64,000 nt of DNA, taken from contig JANRLQ010000073.1 of assembly GCA_033762375.1 (NCBI GenBank), positions 1-64,000 on the forward strand, in the 5' to 3' direction. Numbering within the stretch: the stretch's first letter is position 1; each line of letters starts with the position of its first letter. Below the pieces are notes generated by a model that was not told the DNA's origin, did no database searches, and worked only from the letters and a program-made list of their open reading frames with translations. Position numbers and translations under genes: made by a program. Below are positions 34,978 through 44,386 of the stretch, piece after piece. This DNA is from RDXT01 sp033762375 (GTDB taxonomy: Bacteria > Bacteroidota > Bacteroidia > J057).

Positions 34978-36339
34978 GTGAACCCCACACCTCCCCCTTC
35001 CCCTACTCCCCGGCGCAAGATCGAGATCAATCTGCCCAAAACGCCTCCTGTGGACGCCCAACCGGTTGTTCCTGCTGCCAAGGACCATGCACACAAGCCC
35101 AAAAAAGCCGTTCCGGTTTGGCTTTGGGGAGTATTAGGCGGACTCATCGTCCTGATCGGTGCCTGGTTTTGGTGGCCCCGGACAGCACCGGCTGACCCTG
35201 CCCAGCGGCAGGCCTCACTTTCCCCCCGGCAGCTTGATGAGCGCCTGCGGAATATGCCACACCGGGATGAGGTCAACCATGGTAAAAAATCTTTTCAGGT
35301 ATTTCTCCGCGAACTAAAACTCTCCCACGCAGATGTGATGTCGCTGGACAATCTCGGCAAAACCGCCGGCCTGGAATGGCTCCGCGAAGGGACACAATAT
35401 AGCTGCTACCCGGCTGACGAATCAGAGCCGATCCGGTTTCTGAAACTTCACCTGGATCCATTTTATGACTACCTCGTGCGGATGGACCGCCCGGACTCTT
35501 TTATGGTGGCCCGCCTCGACAAAGTCGAAAAAAGGGTGCCTAAGGTGATCACAGGGCTGATTGACTCGACCTTGTTTGCCGCCATTACCGCCAAAGTACG
35601 GCTCGCAGACCGGGTACTGTACCTGATGGAGGAGGCGCTGGCCTATAAAGTGGATTTTTATCACCTGGATCCAGGCGATAAATTTAAAATTTACTACGAA
35701 GAAGTCTATGCAGACTCTACCCTCGTAGGCGTAGGCCGGCTTTATGGGGTCGAAATACGGACACAGGACAAAAACTACCGGATCTATACCTTTCCGGTAC
35801 AACAAGGCAAACTGGACTTTTTTGACGCAGAAGGCAAAAAAGCACGGGCAGGATTCCTCAAGTCGCCGGTTACGTATGGGCGGGTCACCTCCCGGTTTGG
35901 GATGCGGTTTCACCCGGTAGACCAGGAGTTTCGCCTGCACAAAGGGACAGATTTTGCCGCCAGCGAAGGGTCACCCGTTGTGGCAGTAGCGGCTGGAGAA
36001 ATCCTGGAAGCCTCTCAGACTGAGCACAATGGAAACTATGTCAAAATCCAGCATGCCGATGGATTTACGACCCAGTACCTCCACCTGCAAAACTTCGAAG
36101 AAGGGATCAAGCGGGGCGTACAAGTCCAGCAAGGGCAACGAATCGGCTATGTGGGCAAAACAGGCAAGGCCACCGGCCCGCACGTATGCCTCCACCTGCG
36201 CCAAAATGGCGAACCCGCAGACCTGCTTTCGTTGGATATTCCGGTATCAGAAGCGATGCCAGCGGGCTATCTGCCAGCTTTTATTGCCCACCGGGACAGC
36301 GTCAATCAAGTGATGGACGGGGTACTCTCCGGTCGGTAG
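34978..36339 (+). CDS. Membrane-anchored M23 (LytM-like) peptidase-fold protein
   Basis: 453 aa from a GTG start. A Pro-rich cytoplasmic lead with RRKIEINLPKTPP precedes one membrane helix (about 46-66). Then come an OapA/LysM-like periplasmic region (80-280) and an M23 domain (about 300-410). His321 and Asp325 (HKGTD) and His369 are in place. The final motif is GPHVCLHL: His402 is kept but the zinc ligand expected two residues on is Cys404. This Cys variant recurs in Bacteroidota, so activity is uncertain. It lies inside the contractile-system locus and converges on the AAA+ gene (8-base gap). Local peptidoglycan opening for the particle is a plausible role. Confidence 0.85.
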   Translation: MNPTPPPSPTPRRKIEINLPKTPPVDAQPVVPAAKDHAHKPKKAVPVWLWGVLGGLIVLIGAWFWWPRTAPADPAQRQASLSPRQLDERLRNMPHRDEVNHGKKSFQVFLRELKLSHADVMSLDNLGKTAGLEWLREGTQYSCYPADESEPIRFLKLHLDPFYDYLVRMDRPDSFMVARLDKVEKRVPKVITGLIDSTLFAAITAKVRLADRVLYLMEEALAYKVDFYHLDPGDKFKIYYEEVYADSTLVGVGRLYGVEIRTQDKNYRIYTFPVQQGKLDFFDAEGKKARAGFLKSPVTYGRVTSRFGMRFHPVDQEFRLHKGTDFAASEGSPVVAVAAGEILEASQTEHNGNYVKIQHADGFTTQYLHLQNFEEGIKRGVQVQQGQRIGYVGKTGKATGPHVCLHLRQNGEPADLLSLDIPVSEAMPAGYLPAFIAHRDSVNQVMDGVLSGR

Positions 36340-36347
36340 GGGTACAC

Positions 36348-37703
36348 TCAGAGGGTTTTGCCTTCTTTTTTGAACTCCCGCTTGATGGCGTCAAGAATAT
36401 CGGTGCGTTTCACCAGGAGGTCTCCCCGGGTAATGGCCCGCAGGGAGCAGTGGAGCATGATATTGTTGATCGCGCCGCCGGAGGTCTCATAATCACGGGC
36501 GATCTCGTCCCAGTCTATATCCTGCGCCAACTCACATTTAGGCGAAAATGCAGCCATCCACAACATTTTTCGTTGCTCAGGCCGGGGCATCGGAAAATGG
36601 ATAATGGACTGAAACCGGCGGATAAATGCCTCGTCTATATTGGCCTTGAGGTTGGATGACAAAATGACTACCCCCGGGAAATCCTCAATCCGCTGCAGCA
36701 GATAAGAAATTTCCTGGTTGGCGTACCGGTCTTTGGCATCGGAGGTCTGGCTTCTTTTGCCAAAAATAGCATCTGCCTCATCAAAAAACAGGATCCATCG
36801 CTTGTTTTCAGCCTGGTCAAAGATATAGGCCAGGTTTTTTTCGGTTTCGCCGATATACTTGGAGACAATTTTGGACAAATCCACCCGATATACATCCAGC
36901 CCGGTACTTTTGCCGAGGAGAGAAGCGGTCAGGGTTTTGCCGGTGCCGGGTGGTCCGTAAAACAGGCTTTTGTAGCCGGGTTTCAGCTTGCGGGCCAGGC
37001 CCCAGTCCAGCATCAGGGTATCGTGGTGAATGAGCCAGTGATGAATCTCCTCCACCTCCTCCAGGGTACCGTCATCCAGTACAAGGTCGTCCCAGGTGAG
37101 ATTGGTGGTGATCAGTTTGGCAGGGAAGTCACTGCTGAAGTCCGGGCGGTAGTCTCGTCCGGTAGTCACATAACTCAGGTATTCGCGGCTAAACTTCAGC
37201 ATCCCGCTCAGGATAGGCTCGTTCGCGTTTTCAACCTCCAGGGTCACAATCCCGTGGCGTACAAGGGGTTGTTCCGGCTCAAAAAAACGGATCAACCGAA
37301 ACCGGGCGCTGAGGTCAGTACCGGCCATAAGAAAAGCCAGGGTCTCCCCGGTAGGCAAAAAACCGCTGTGTTTGGCTCCGCTCATGCCCCCAAACTCGGT
37401 AAACCCCCGCGCATAGTTTTCATTGCGGGAAAAAAACATATCCAGCAGCTGCGGACACACATGCGGAGCCAGCGCCAGGAGTATGATCACCCGCTCTTCG
37501 ACACCCAGCCCAAACCGTTTTAAGATCTGCCCATAGACTGAGGTATCCTGGCTCAGGTCTGGGGGTGGCACATCCCAGACAGAAAAAGGTGCGTCATTTT
37601 CCTCAAAATAGGCCTTAAAACGAGCCTTCAACAGCTCGTGAAACCAGGCATACTCTATACTCAGTGCCCGGGCATTGGTGATCAGGGCTTCCTCTTGTTT
37701 CAT
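36348..37703 (-). CDS. AAA+ ATPase of the contractile injection system (Afp15/Pvc15-like)
   Basis: 451 aa. The start ATG at 37703 overlaps the tape-measure stop as ATGA, showing translational coupling. The N-terminal 200 residues are family-specific. The AAA+ core has Walker A GPPGTGKT (250-257), Walker B ILFFDEAD (304-311), sensor 1 VVILSSNLKANID and the arginine finger region DEAFIRRFQ. Homologues occur in all Afp/PVC/MAC-type clusters and are required for correct particle assembly. It is the last gene of the minus-strand run. Confidence 0.93.
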   Translation of the reverse strand: MKQEEALITNARALSIEYAWFHELLKARFKAYFEENDAPFSVWDVPPPDLSQDTSVYGQILKRFGLGVEERVIILLALAPHVCPQLLDMFFSRNENYARGFTEFGGMSGAKHSGFLPTGETLAFLMAGTDLSARFRLIRFFEPEQPLVRHGIVTLEVENANEPILSGMLKFSREYLSYVTTGRDYRPDFSSDFPAKLITTNLTWDDLVLDDGTLEEVEEIHHWLIHHDTLMLDWGLARKLKPGYKSLFYGPPGTGKTLTASLLGKSTGLDVYRVDLSKIVSKYIGETEKNLAYIFDQAENKRWILFFDEADAIFGKRSQTSDAKDRYANQEISYLLQRIEDFPGVVILSSNLKANIDEAFIRRFQSIIHFPMPRPEQRKMLWMAAFSPKCELAQDIDWDEIARDYETSGGAINNIMLHCSLRAITRGDLLVKRTDILDAIKREFKKEGKTL

Positions 37704-40456
37704 CGGATCTGTTGTGATTTCCATTCGACCAAAAGGGGCGTCTCCATCCATGACAACCGTATCGTCTGAAGTCCCCAGGGTAATGAGGCCAGCAGTGCGT
37801 CCACGCCCCGGCTTTGCACCTGCAAGTGCCAGTTTCCGTTCTTTTGCAGGAGTTTCCCGTCCCGCAAGATAAACGAATTACGCAGTCCTTCCATGGTACT
37901 GTTTTTAGCGGCAGGCCATTGGGCAGATACGGCCTGGTAGAGTTGGGTTACCAGGGTCTCTTCAGCATCTGTCACCTCAATAGAGACCGGCAGATACTCC
38001 TGCATCGGAAAAGCGCATACCAGTTTATTCAGATACAGAAGATATTCGGCGCTTTGTGTTTTGCCCGTGGCCAGGTATTGGGAGAGCATGACGGCCCGTG
38101 CCTGGACTTCGCTGCTGACAAACTTCCGCTTAGGGGTGAGCATGCCCAGTTTTTGGAACAAATGGGGCAAAAACGGCCACAACAATACCAGGCCGGCATT
38201 GTGTACGGCGATCATCTCCGGCACACTTTGGGGACCTGTGGGCTGGCGGCGGGCCTCGGTCTCGGTCATACGTGCCTGCACCTGTGACAGGTGCAGGGCC
38301 AGAGCTGCCGGGACACCGGGATGGTCCGCGACCTGACGGATCAGTTCGCTGACCGGCTGGCGGCGACGCTGGCCCTCTTGCCGGAAAAACTGTTGTACCC
38401 AGCGGGCGGGCTGCGGGGTATGCTGTGGGTGTTGTGGATCGGCGAGATACTGGACCAGGTGGGCCCATATCCGTGACGGCGTGCCCAGGACAAGGCCCAG
38501 GTGGCGGCCCCAGTCCTGCCAGAGAGTGCCCTGCGCCGGAACAAGAACCGCCAGCAGCGTATGCCGCACCTGCTCCGGAAGGGTCTCCAGTATACGTTCC
38601 ATCAAATCAGGATAGGCTGCTCCTGCCCGGATTGCCAGCAAGGCTTGTGCTGGATAGGCCTGTACCCAGGCCTCCAGCTCATCCCAGCGGAGCGTTGTTG
38701 TGGCGGCCGGCAGGGTGCCATATCGCAGGAAATATGCCGGCCAGGCCGCTGCCGGGGTATCTGTATCGGTGACTACATCATGTGGACTGGCGTCTGGCGC
38801 TGGCTCCGCCAGCGGATCTGCCGATGCAGGCTCGTGCGCAGGTGTGGGCGTCAGCACTACCTGCCGGAGCGGGTTTGCACCGCCGATAGTTGTTTCCCAT
38901 ATACGGCTAAGTGCTGCAAACCGGGTTTCCCCTTCTGCAACAGCCGTTTTTAATAATTGGGTAAGCGAAACCTGCCAGGTGGCAGCAGGAAGGCCCGTAA
39001 CCCGGGTAGCAGACTCCAGCACTACCGCCGTGAGCCGTCCGGCATCCACGACAGGCGTCATGGCTACATACCACCATACGGCCCAGCGGATCTGGCGCTC
39101 TGTCTCCTGAGACCAGATAGCCTGCCGGGTAGCCCGGATCAAGAGGATATGCAGCGTGTCTGCCAGCCCGGCCAGATGTGGGTGGCGTAATTGCAGGAAG
39201 GAACTGCGCACGGGCTCCAATACGGTGCTGAAGCGTTCGGAGCGCCATGGTTCAGGTGCCAGCACTGCCAGCCGGGTGAGCGATTGCATAAACTGCACAG
39301 GTGACTGCTCCAGGAGGAATACACTCACCCGCTGCCAGTCTGCCGCCCCCCAGCTATCGGGCAACACCCACTCAGGCAATGGCTGCTCCGTCAGGTAAGC
39401 CACCAACAGGTCCTGCCAGGTACGTGGGGGCAAGGTCGGTAATGCCGGCAACGCCGACAAAGTGTCCGGCGTCACGCCTGTGACAACGGCCGGAGACCGG
39501 TACAGGGTTTCTGGAGGTTGTCGCGGACCTGTGGCAATACCCTCACCCTCAGGGCCCATCTCTTCTGCCTGCACCTCCTCTCCGGAAGCAGGAAGCTCCG
39601 TATGGGTGATGGAGGGAGACAGGGGCTCTCCTGTTGCTGCAGATGATATCCGGTCAGGTATGGAGGCAGGTGATGCAGGATCGGCAGGGACTGATACTGT
39701 GCTGGCAGAGGCATGATCCGCTGCGGGTAAGTCCAGCACCCTGATATGGGTATGCACAGCGGCCTGGCTGAGCAGGCTGGTCCAGAGTTTGATCTCTGCC
39801 GGATGTACCGGCTGGCGATCAGGCGATGGCCCATACGTGCGTGCGATCCACGCCACCAGATCTGGCTCAGGAGACTCCAGCAGAAGGTCGAGCAGGCGCC
39901 CGAGCAACCGCAGGGGCACATGTTGTATCAGCCGCTGCAGGGCGGCTGATCCGCCGTTGCTGGTCATACGTCTGATCAGATGCCGGAGCTGGACCGGATC
40001 GGCCTCTGCCCACTCGCTGACTACATCTGCAAACTGGGTAGCGCTCAGGCTGTCCCGCGCATCCGTCCATACACCTGTCTGCATAAACGCAGCGATCCGG
40101 TCACCTATTTCATGAGACACCGGCCGTACAGATACCTTGGCAGGTGATGCGGTACCTATCTCAGCAGAAGTATGTTTGTAAAGCTGAGCACGCAGCGCCT
40201 CCCGAAACGCACGGCTGAGGGCATCAATCAGCTCCTCATCCCGGAAAGATGCCTGCAGGATGCCCATATCCACCTCCAGGGTATCCAGGCTGACCCACAT
40301 ATCTCCGGGTACGACCTCTGCCATGACACGGCTGAGCGCCTCCGTCATGGCATACGTTAGCCGGCTGATTCTGTCCTGTATCTCGGGTACAGCCTCAGGA
40401 TCAGACACTCCGATCTCCACTGTCTGGCGGTGAATCAGGAAATGGTCTTCCTTCAT
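37700..40456 (-). CDS. Contractile injection system tape measure protein
   Basis: 918 aa. The N-terminus (HFLIHRQTVEIGVSDPE...AMTEALSRVMAEVVPGD) and the C-terminal block (HNAGLVLLWPFLPHLFQKLG, SAEYLLYLNKLVCAFPMQEY, SFILRDGKLLQKNGNWHLQV) match the CIS_TMP family seen in Afp14-like proteins. The middle (about 230-330) is Pro/Ser/Thr-rich and is likely to vary with tube length. It sets tube length during assembly. It precedes the AAA+ ATPase with a 4-base overlap and follows the wedge protein by 12 bases. Confidence 0.88.
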   Translation of the reverse strand: MKEDHFLIHRQTVEIGVSDPEAVPEIQDRISRLTYAMTEALSRVMAEVVPGDMWVSLDTLEVDMGILQASFRDEELIDALSRAFREALRAQLYKHTSAEIGTASPAKVSVRPVSHEIGDRIAAFMQTGVWTDARDSLSATQFADVVSEWAEADPVQLRHLIRRMTSNGGSAALQRLIQHVPLRLLGRLLDLLLESPEPDLVAWIARTYGPSPDRQPVHPAEIKLWTSLLSQAAVHTHIRVLDLPAADHASASTVSVPADPASPASIPDRISSAATGEPLSPSITHTELPASGEEVQAEEMGPEGEGIATGPRQPPETLYRSPAVVTGVTPDTLSALPALPTLPPRTWQDLLVAYLTEQPLPEWVLPDSWGAADWQRVSVFLLEQSPVQFMQSLTRLAVLAPEPWRSERFSTVLEPVRSSFLQLRHPHLAGLADTLHILLIRATRQAIWSQETERQIRWAVWWYVAMTPVVDAGRLTAVVLESATRVTGLPAATWQVSLTQLLKTAVAEGETRFAALSRIWETTIGGANPLRQVVLTPTPAHEPASADPLAEPAPDASPHDVVTDTDTPAAAWPAYFLRYGTLPAATTTLRWDELEAWVQAYPAQALLAIRAGAAYPDLMERILETLPEQVRHTLLAVLVPAQGTLWQDWGRHLGLVLGTPSRIWAHLVQYLADPQHPQHTPQPARWVQQFFRQEGQRRRQPVSELIRQVADHPGVPAALALHLSQVQARMTETEARRQPTGPQSVPEMIAVHNAGLVLLWPFLPHLFQKLGMLTPKRKFVSSEVQARAVMLSQYLATGKTQSAEYLLYLNKLVCAFPMQEYLPVSIEVTDAEETLVTQLYQAVSAQWPAAKNSTMEGLRNSFILRDGKLLQKNGNWHLQVQSRGVDALLASLPWGLQTIRLSWMETPLLVEWKSQQIR

Positions 40457-40468
40457 GCTGCATCCCCC

Positions 40469-43201
40469 TTATGCCTCACCTCCGCCCAGGGTCTGAATCC
40501 ACTGGATGACGTCAAACGACAGCTGATCGAGACGGGGTTGTACGGGTTGTAAGGTAGCCTTTTCAGCCAGCCATTGCTCATACATGTTTTCGAACGCGTG
40601 CATTTCCTCCATCCCCAGCCAGAAAAAACGGAGCCGAAGATGTGCTGGCGCATACTGGCGGGCAACTGCTTTAAAGAGCGAACGTACGCTGGAGGCTTGA
40701 AATTTGGCATTCCAACCCGGCATCAAAAAGCTCAACTGAAGGGAATAATGGTCCTGGGCCAACATTGCCCCCCGTTCGGCGGGTTCTTCAATGCTCACAC
40801 AGGCCGAGAGGTTTTGACCTAGTTTTTTGATACTGGCTACTGTATGGGTAATCGCCTGCCGGGCCGTCTCCTCAATCAGATAACCGGAAGAGGTCATGAT
40901 GATCCCTCCTTTGGGATTTTTGAGTACAACAGAAAATCCTTTTTCTGTTTTTTCGACCTGATAATGATCCGCCTTGGTGCCCAGGGCCGTCAGTTGTTCT
41001 ACAAAAGCGACCAATTCACGTTCCGGGTTCTCTACCTGGAAGGGCGTCAGCCAGTTGACATCCGCCTGGGGGTTTTTGCCCCCCTCACCGGGGATAATAA
41101 CCCGGTATGCACAAAAAAACGGTGCTACCGGGCGCAGGAGAATATGCTCCAGCAGGTGAAAGCCTTCACTCTGATGGTTCAGCTCATTGATATACGCTGT
41201 CAGGGCGCTTAGTTTTTCATCGCAGACCTCTTCTGTCCCTGCAAAAATCACCTGATGGTCATCGCCTCCGGCTGGTTGGTACCAGAGTGCATACGGCTTG
41301 CCCTGGTCATCCTGCCGGATAGAAAAATTATGACGGGAGCCTCCATACCGCAAGAGCTGATCCAGAAAACGGGGATTGACCGACTCAAAGGTACACCCCG
41401 TCAGCGGAGACTTGCCACTGGCTTTGGAGCGGGAAAGGCGGGCATCCTGATAGATACCAGACAGCCGATGGGGATGGGCTGCTTCCAGGCCGAAGAGAAG
41501 ACAGAGGCGTTTTTTGAGTCCTCCGACTGCGCCTTCACCCTGAGGTTGCAGATAGTCAAATCCTTTGCCCCGGCTGCGTCCCAGGCTGGCTCCCAGGCGG
41601 AGAAAATCCGTCTTCAATGCGATCCGCTGATCATCATTTTGCGCTTGTTTATCCCCCTGGCGCAGGATAGAAAAAAATGCCTCCCCCAGCAGGTCTTCTC
41701 CAAACCGGCTCAGCAGATGATCCATGAAACGGTCTTTGCGGTCTGCCTGGCTGTCAAAGGTTTCCAGGATTTTACCGATTTCACGGCGATAGGTATCAGG
41801 CCCCCCCACCAGCAACTCGTGTAGTCCCGGAAAGGATGCCGGCAACTGGACGGCTGGCGAAATCAAAGGCTGGCGTATCGAAAAAGCATCTGTCAACTGC
41901 GTAAGCTGGGCCAGGTGGTTGGCCAGGAGCTGATCCAGCAGCAGGATAAACCCTTTCAACTGACGCACATACACTTGCCGGTCGCTGACGGCCGGGGTCG
42001 TGACGGCATAACCCGGAGCCAGTCCCCGGGGGGGCATACCGTGCTCACCTACTCCATAGATAGGCGGGAGGGTCTGCTGGATGGAGTCAAAGTGCGCAAT
42101 GTCCTTCAGGTGGCGGCGGGACTGCGGCGGGATAAACCGGTAGTCCAGCGGGCGATAATGCCGCTGCACATGCTGGGCTACCAGGACTTCGTACGTCTGC
42201 CGGACAATGCTCCAGTCCGTTTCATATTCCAACTCTCCAATCCAGAGCCTGATACCTGCTTTGCCATCAAATATCAGCGTTTTATTGAGCTCTGGGTACA
42301 CCCCAGCCGGTAACTGGATGATCTCCTCCACCTGACGGCGCTGGCCTACGGTGACAATCATGTTTTCCAGGCTGGCAACGCCCGTGACCTCAGAGATACC
42401 CTTGATCAGGCCAGACCTGGGGATGCTGCTGAGCAGATGCAGCTCAGAGCGCTCCAGGTCCTCGTCCGGAATATACCCGTGCAGGAGGAGAGGCCCCTCA
42501 AAAATAGTCTCCAGGCTCACCCCTTCTTTTTCCAGGCGGTCAGGCTGCAAAAACCGGATGCGGGGAGTAAGTGACTCAGATAAGGCAAAAATGATATTGG
42601 CAATGACGTTTTCGCCAATAGCCTCAGGCTGTATGCGGATATCAGCACTAAAACTGATCTGCTCAGCCTTGAGCGGGCGGATACTTTCGATATCCTCACA
42701 CAAGTTGCGATGAGACGAGAGCAAGGTCCGGACCTCATCCACAACCGCAGCAGCCTGGGTATTTTCTTCCAATTGAAGCAGCACCTCGTACAGGCCCCGT
42801 ACCGGCATCCCGTGACGTGCTACCGGGAGCGGCACAACCCAGGCATTTTTGACACTGCCCACCCGGTCAATGATCAGCTTCCGGTAGTCCCGCAGGGTGA
42901 GTGCCTGCGAAGGCAGCACCTCATGCGGCGGGAACAGGGCATGCTCCAGGGGCTGAAACGTCCGGGCTCCCTCCGCAAACAGCAAGTCCTCTATCGGGAA
43001 GCGGGTCTTGTAGGCAACCTCTGTCAGGGCATAACATATCTGCTCCAGGAGGGTGACACCGGGATCATGGTCATTATAATCCGTCCAGAGGTCTCCGGCT
43101 AGCTCCTGTGCGAGGGCGATCCCCTCTGCCCGGAGGCGGGCATAGTCGAGGCTGATGGGCAGCTCCCTGAATCGGTCTAATGAAAGCTGTGGCTCAGGCA
43201 T
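40469..43201 (-). CDS. Second baseplate wedge protein (Afp12-like)
   Basis: 910 aa from the ATG at 43201, which overlaps the stop of the small upstream gene by 8 bases. The N-terminus contains DLWTDYNDHDPGVTLLEQIC, the motif that opens baseplate J/gp6-type wedge proteins. The remainder is large and mixed alpha/beta with no further recognisable domain. By position (between fibre-like and tape measure genes) and size it corresponds to Afp12/Pvc12, the outer wedge subunit. The assignment is by motif and synteny. Confidence 0.8.
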   Translation of the reverse strand: MPEPQLSLDRFRELPISLDYARLRAEGIALAQELAGDLWTDYNDHDPGVTLLEQICYALTEVAYKTRFPIEDLLFAEGARTFQPLEHALFPPHEVLPSQALTLRDYRKLIIDRVGSVKNAWVVPLPVARHGMPVRGLYEVLLQLEENTQAAAVVDEVRTLLSSHRNLCEDIESIRPLKAEQISFSADIRIQPEAIGENVIANIIFALSESLTPRIRFLQPDRLEKEGVSLETIFEGPLLLHGYIPDEDLERSELHLLSSIPRSGLIKGISEVTGVASLENMIVTVGQRRQVEEIIQLPAGVYPELNKTLIFDGKAGIRLWIGELEYETDWSIVRQTYEVLVAQHVQRHYRPLDYRFIPPQSRRHLKDIAHFDSIQQTLPPIYGVGEHGMPPRGLAPGYAVTTPAVSDRQVYVRQLKGFILLLDQLLANHLAQLTQLTDAFSIRQPLISPAVQLPASFPGLHELLVGGPDTYRREIGKILETFDSQADRKDRFMDHLLSRFGEDLLGEAFFSILRQGDKQAQNDDQRIALKTDFLRLGASLGRSRGKGFDYLQPQGEGAVGGLKKRLCLLFGLEAAHPHRLSGIYQDARLSRSKASGKSPLTGCTFESVNPRFLDQLLRYGGSRHNFSIRQDDQGKPYALWYQPAGGDDHQVIFAGTEEVCDEKLSALTAYINELNHQSEGFHLLEHILLRPVAPFFCAYRVIIPGEGGKNPQADVNWLTPFQVENPERELVAFVEQLTALGTKADHYQVEKTEKGFSVVLKNPKGGIIMTSSGYLIEETARQAITHTVASIKKLGQNLSACVSIEEPAERGAMLAQDHYSLQLSFLMPGWNAKFQASSVRSLFKAVARQYAPAHLRLRFFWLGMEEMHAFENMYEQWLAEKATLQPVQPRLDQLSFDVIQWIQTLGGGEA

Positions 43202-43394
43202 GGGGCGGTTGGTTGGGTTCCTGTTCGGAAGATGGCTCCAGTTGGGCGGATATCTGCCGGTTGACATTCCCGATCAGCTCGTACACCTCTTCAAACGGGC
43301 GCTTACCCAGGGCCTGTACGATCAGGTTCACTTCATCCAGGCTAAAAACCAGGGTAAAATACAAGTTTTGATCGGGTGTAGGGGTATCTGGCAT
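43194..43394 (-). CDS. Small conserved CIS-locus protein
   Basis: 66 aa. The central segment LYFTLVFSLDEVNLIVQALG and RPFEEVYELIGNVNRQI is a beta-helix-helix unit of the kind seen in small proteins annotated near phage hubs and CIS baseplates. The ends are Pro/Glu-rich. Its stop overlaps the start of the wedge gene by 8 bases, which is strong evidence that it is translated. Function unknown; a baseplate assembly factor is a guess. Confidence 0.75.
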   Translation of the reverse strand: MPDTPTPDQNLYFTLVFSLDEVNLIVQALGKRPFEEVYELIGNVNRQISAQLEPSSEQEPNQPPHA

Positions 43395-43429
43395 CAGATC
43401 GGATCAGGTTACGGGTAATCGGGAAAATA

Positions 43430-44380
43430 TCAGGACTTGGGGGTGATTTTGATACCACCACCCCCAACAGGGGGCTGCTGTGGGCGTACCGGCTCCTGAA
43501 CAGGACGAGGAGGCTGGGGCTGCTGAGGCTGAGGCTGTACCGGCGGCGTATAGGTCTGCTGGACAGGCTGTATGGGCGCAGCCGTGTAGGTTTCGGATTC
43601 GTAGTTCCGGTCCCAGAGTTTTCCGATACGGTAGTAGAGCTGCATCGGTTTGGCCTGAGATACTCCATAAAACGTACGGGTACGGATCTGGAGATCAAAC
43701 CGGTCTGGTGATCCGCCGTCGCGGCTTTTATCAGCACGCTGCCAGCGCACGGCAATCTGGTTCCAGAACCGGCCCCAGAACCAGGCATTGGCGGCACGGG
43801 TGGCAAATACCTGCTGACGGGTCCCGCGTTTGCCGGCTGAGAGCAGCATCACCGCATAGGTCAGCGCAAACCGCTGGTCGGCATCATCCACAATCTGGGC
43901 CATCACCTCAAATCCATGACAACCCGCCAGGTCCTCCAGGACCGTATGCCATTTGCCATCGGCCTGTACGTACCCCCGCGCGAAGGTACCCGCACGTCCG
44001 TGTGCGCCTACGACACCTTTGACCTCCAGCGGAAAACGCGGATCGTCAGTTCCCACCCCGACATTGCGGATGGTTCCCCCCTCCCCGTCAGGACGGGCCT
44101 GCTGAACAAACAGGCGGGTACCACTGGCGTCGTTCAGGCTAAGGCCCTGTTTATTATCTGCGTTGACACTCAGGTACCAGAGCGGACGGTCCAGGGTCTC
44201 GCAAAACGTCATCAACCGCTTGGATGGACCACGGGAGGTAATCTTCAGGCCATTGTCGGGATCTGAGTCAATCCCGTCGTCGAGCAGGTTAAAGGTCGAG
44301 GCGATCAGGTCCTGGTAGGAGGCTACTGTAATGTTGGTGGTAAACCGTTGTCTGAGGGTTTCCCTGGTAAGCTTTGCCAT
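43430..44380 (-). CDS. Fibre-like/adhesin protein with tagged C-terminus
   Basis: 316 aa. Residues about 95-125 have the tail-fibre head pattern (NVGVGTDDPRFPLEVKG). They are followed by ARGYVQADGKWHTVLEDLAG and CHGFEVMAQIVDDADQRFAL, a block that recurs in Bacteroidota CIS-associated fibre proteins. The last 60 residues are a Pro/Gln linker ending in GGGGIKITPKS, which matches the end of the STAND ATPase. The gene lies between two wedge genes with 6- and 35-base gaps. It probably contributes to target contact or baseplate decoration; both are inferences. Confidence 0.7.
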   Translation of the reverse strand: MAKLTRETLRQRFTTNITVASYQDLIASTFNLLDDGIDSDPDNGLKITSRGPSKRLMTFCETLDRPLWYLSVNADNKQGLSLNDASGTRLFVQQARPDGEGGTIRNVGVGTDDPRFPLEVKGVVGAHGRAGTFARGYVQADGKWHTVLEDLAGCHGFEVMAQIVDDADQRFALTYAVMLLSAGKRGTRQQVFATRAANAWFWGRFWNQIAVRWQRADKSRDGGSPDRFDLQIRTRTFYGVSQAKPMQLYYRIGKLWDRNYESETYTAAPIQPVQQTYTPPVQPQPQQPQPPRPVQEPVRPQQPPVGGGGIKITPKS

Positions 44381-44386
44381 GTAGGG

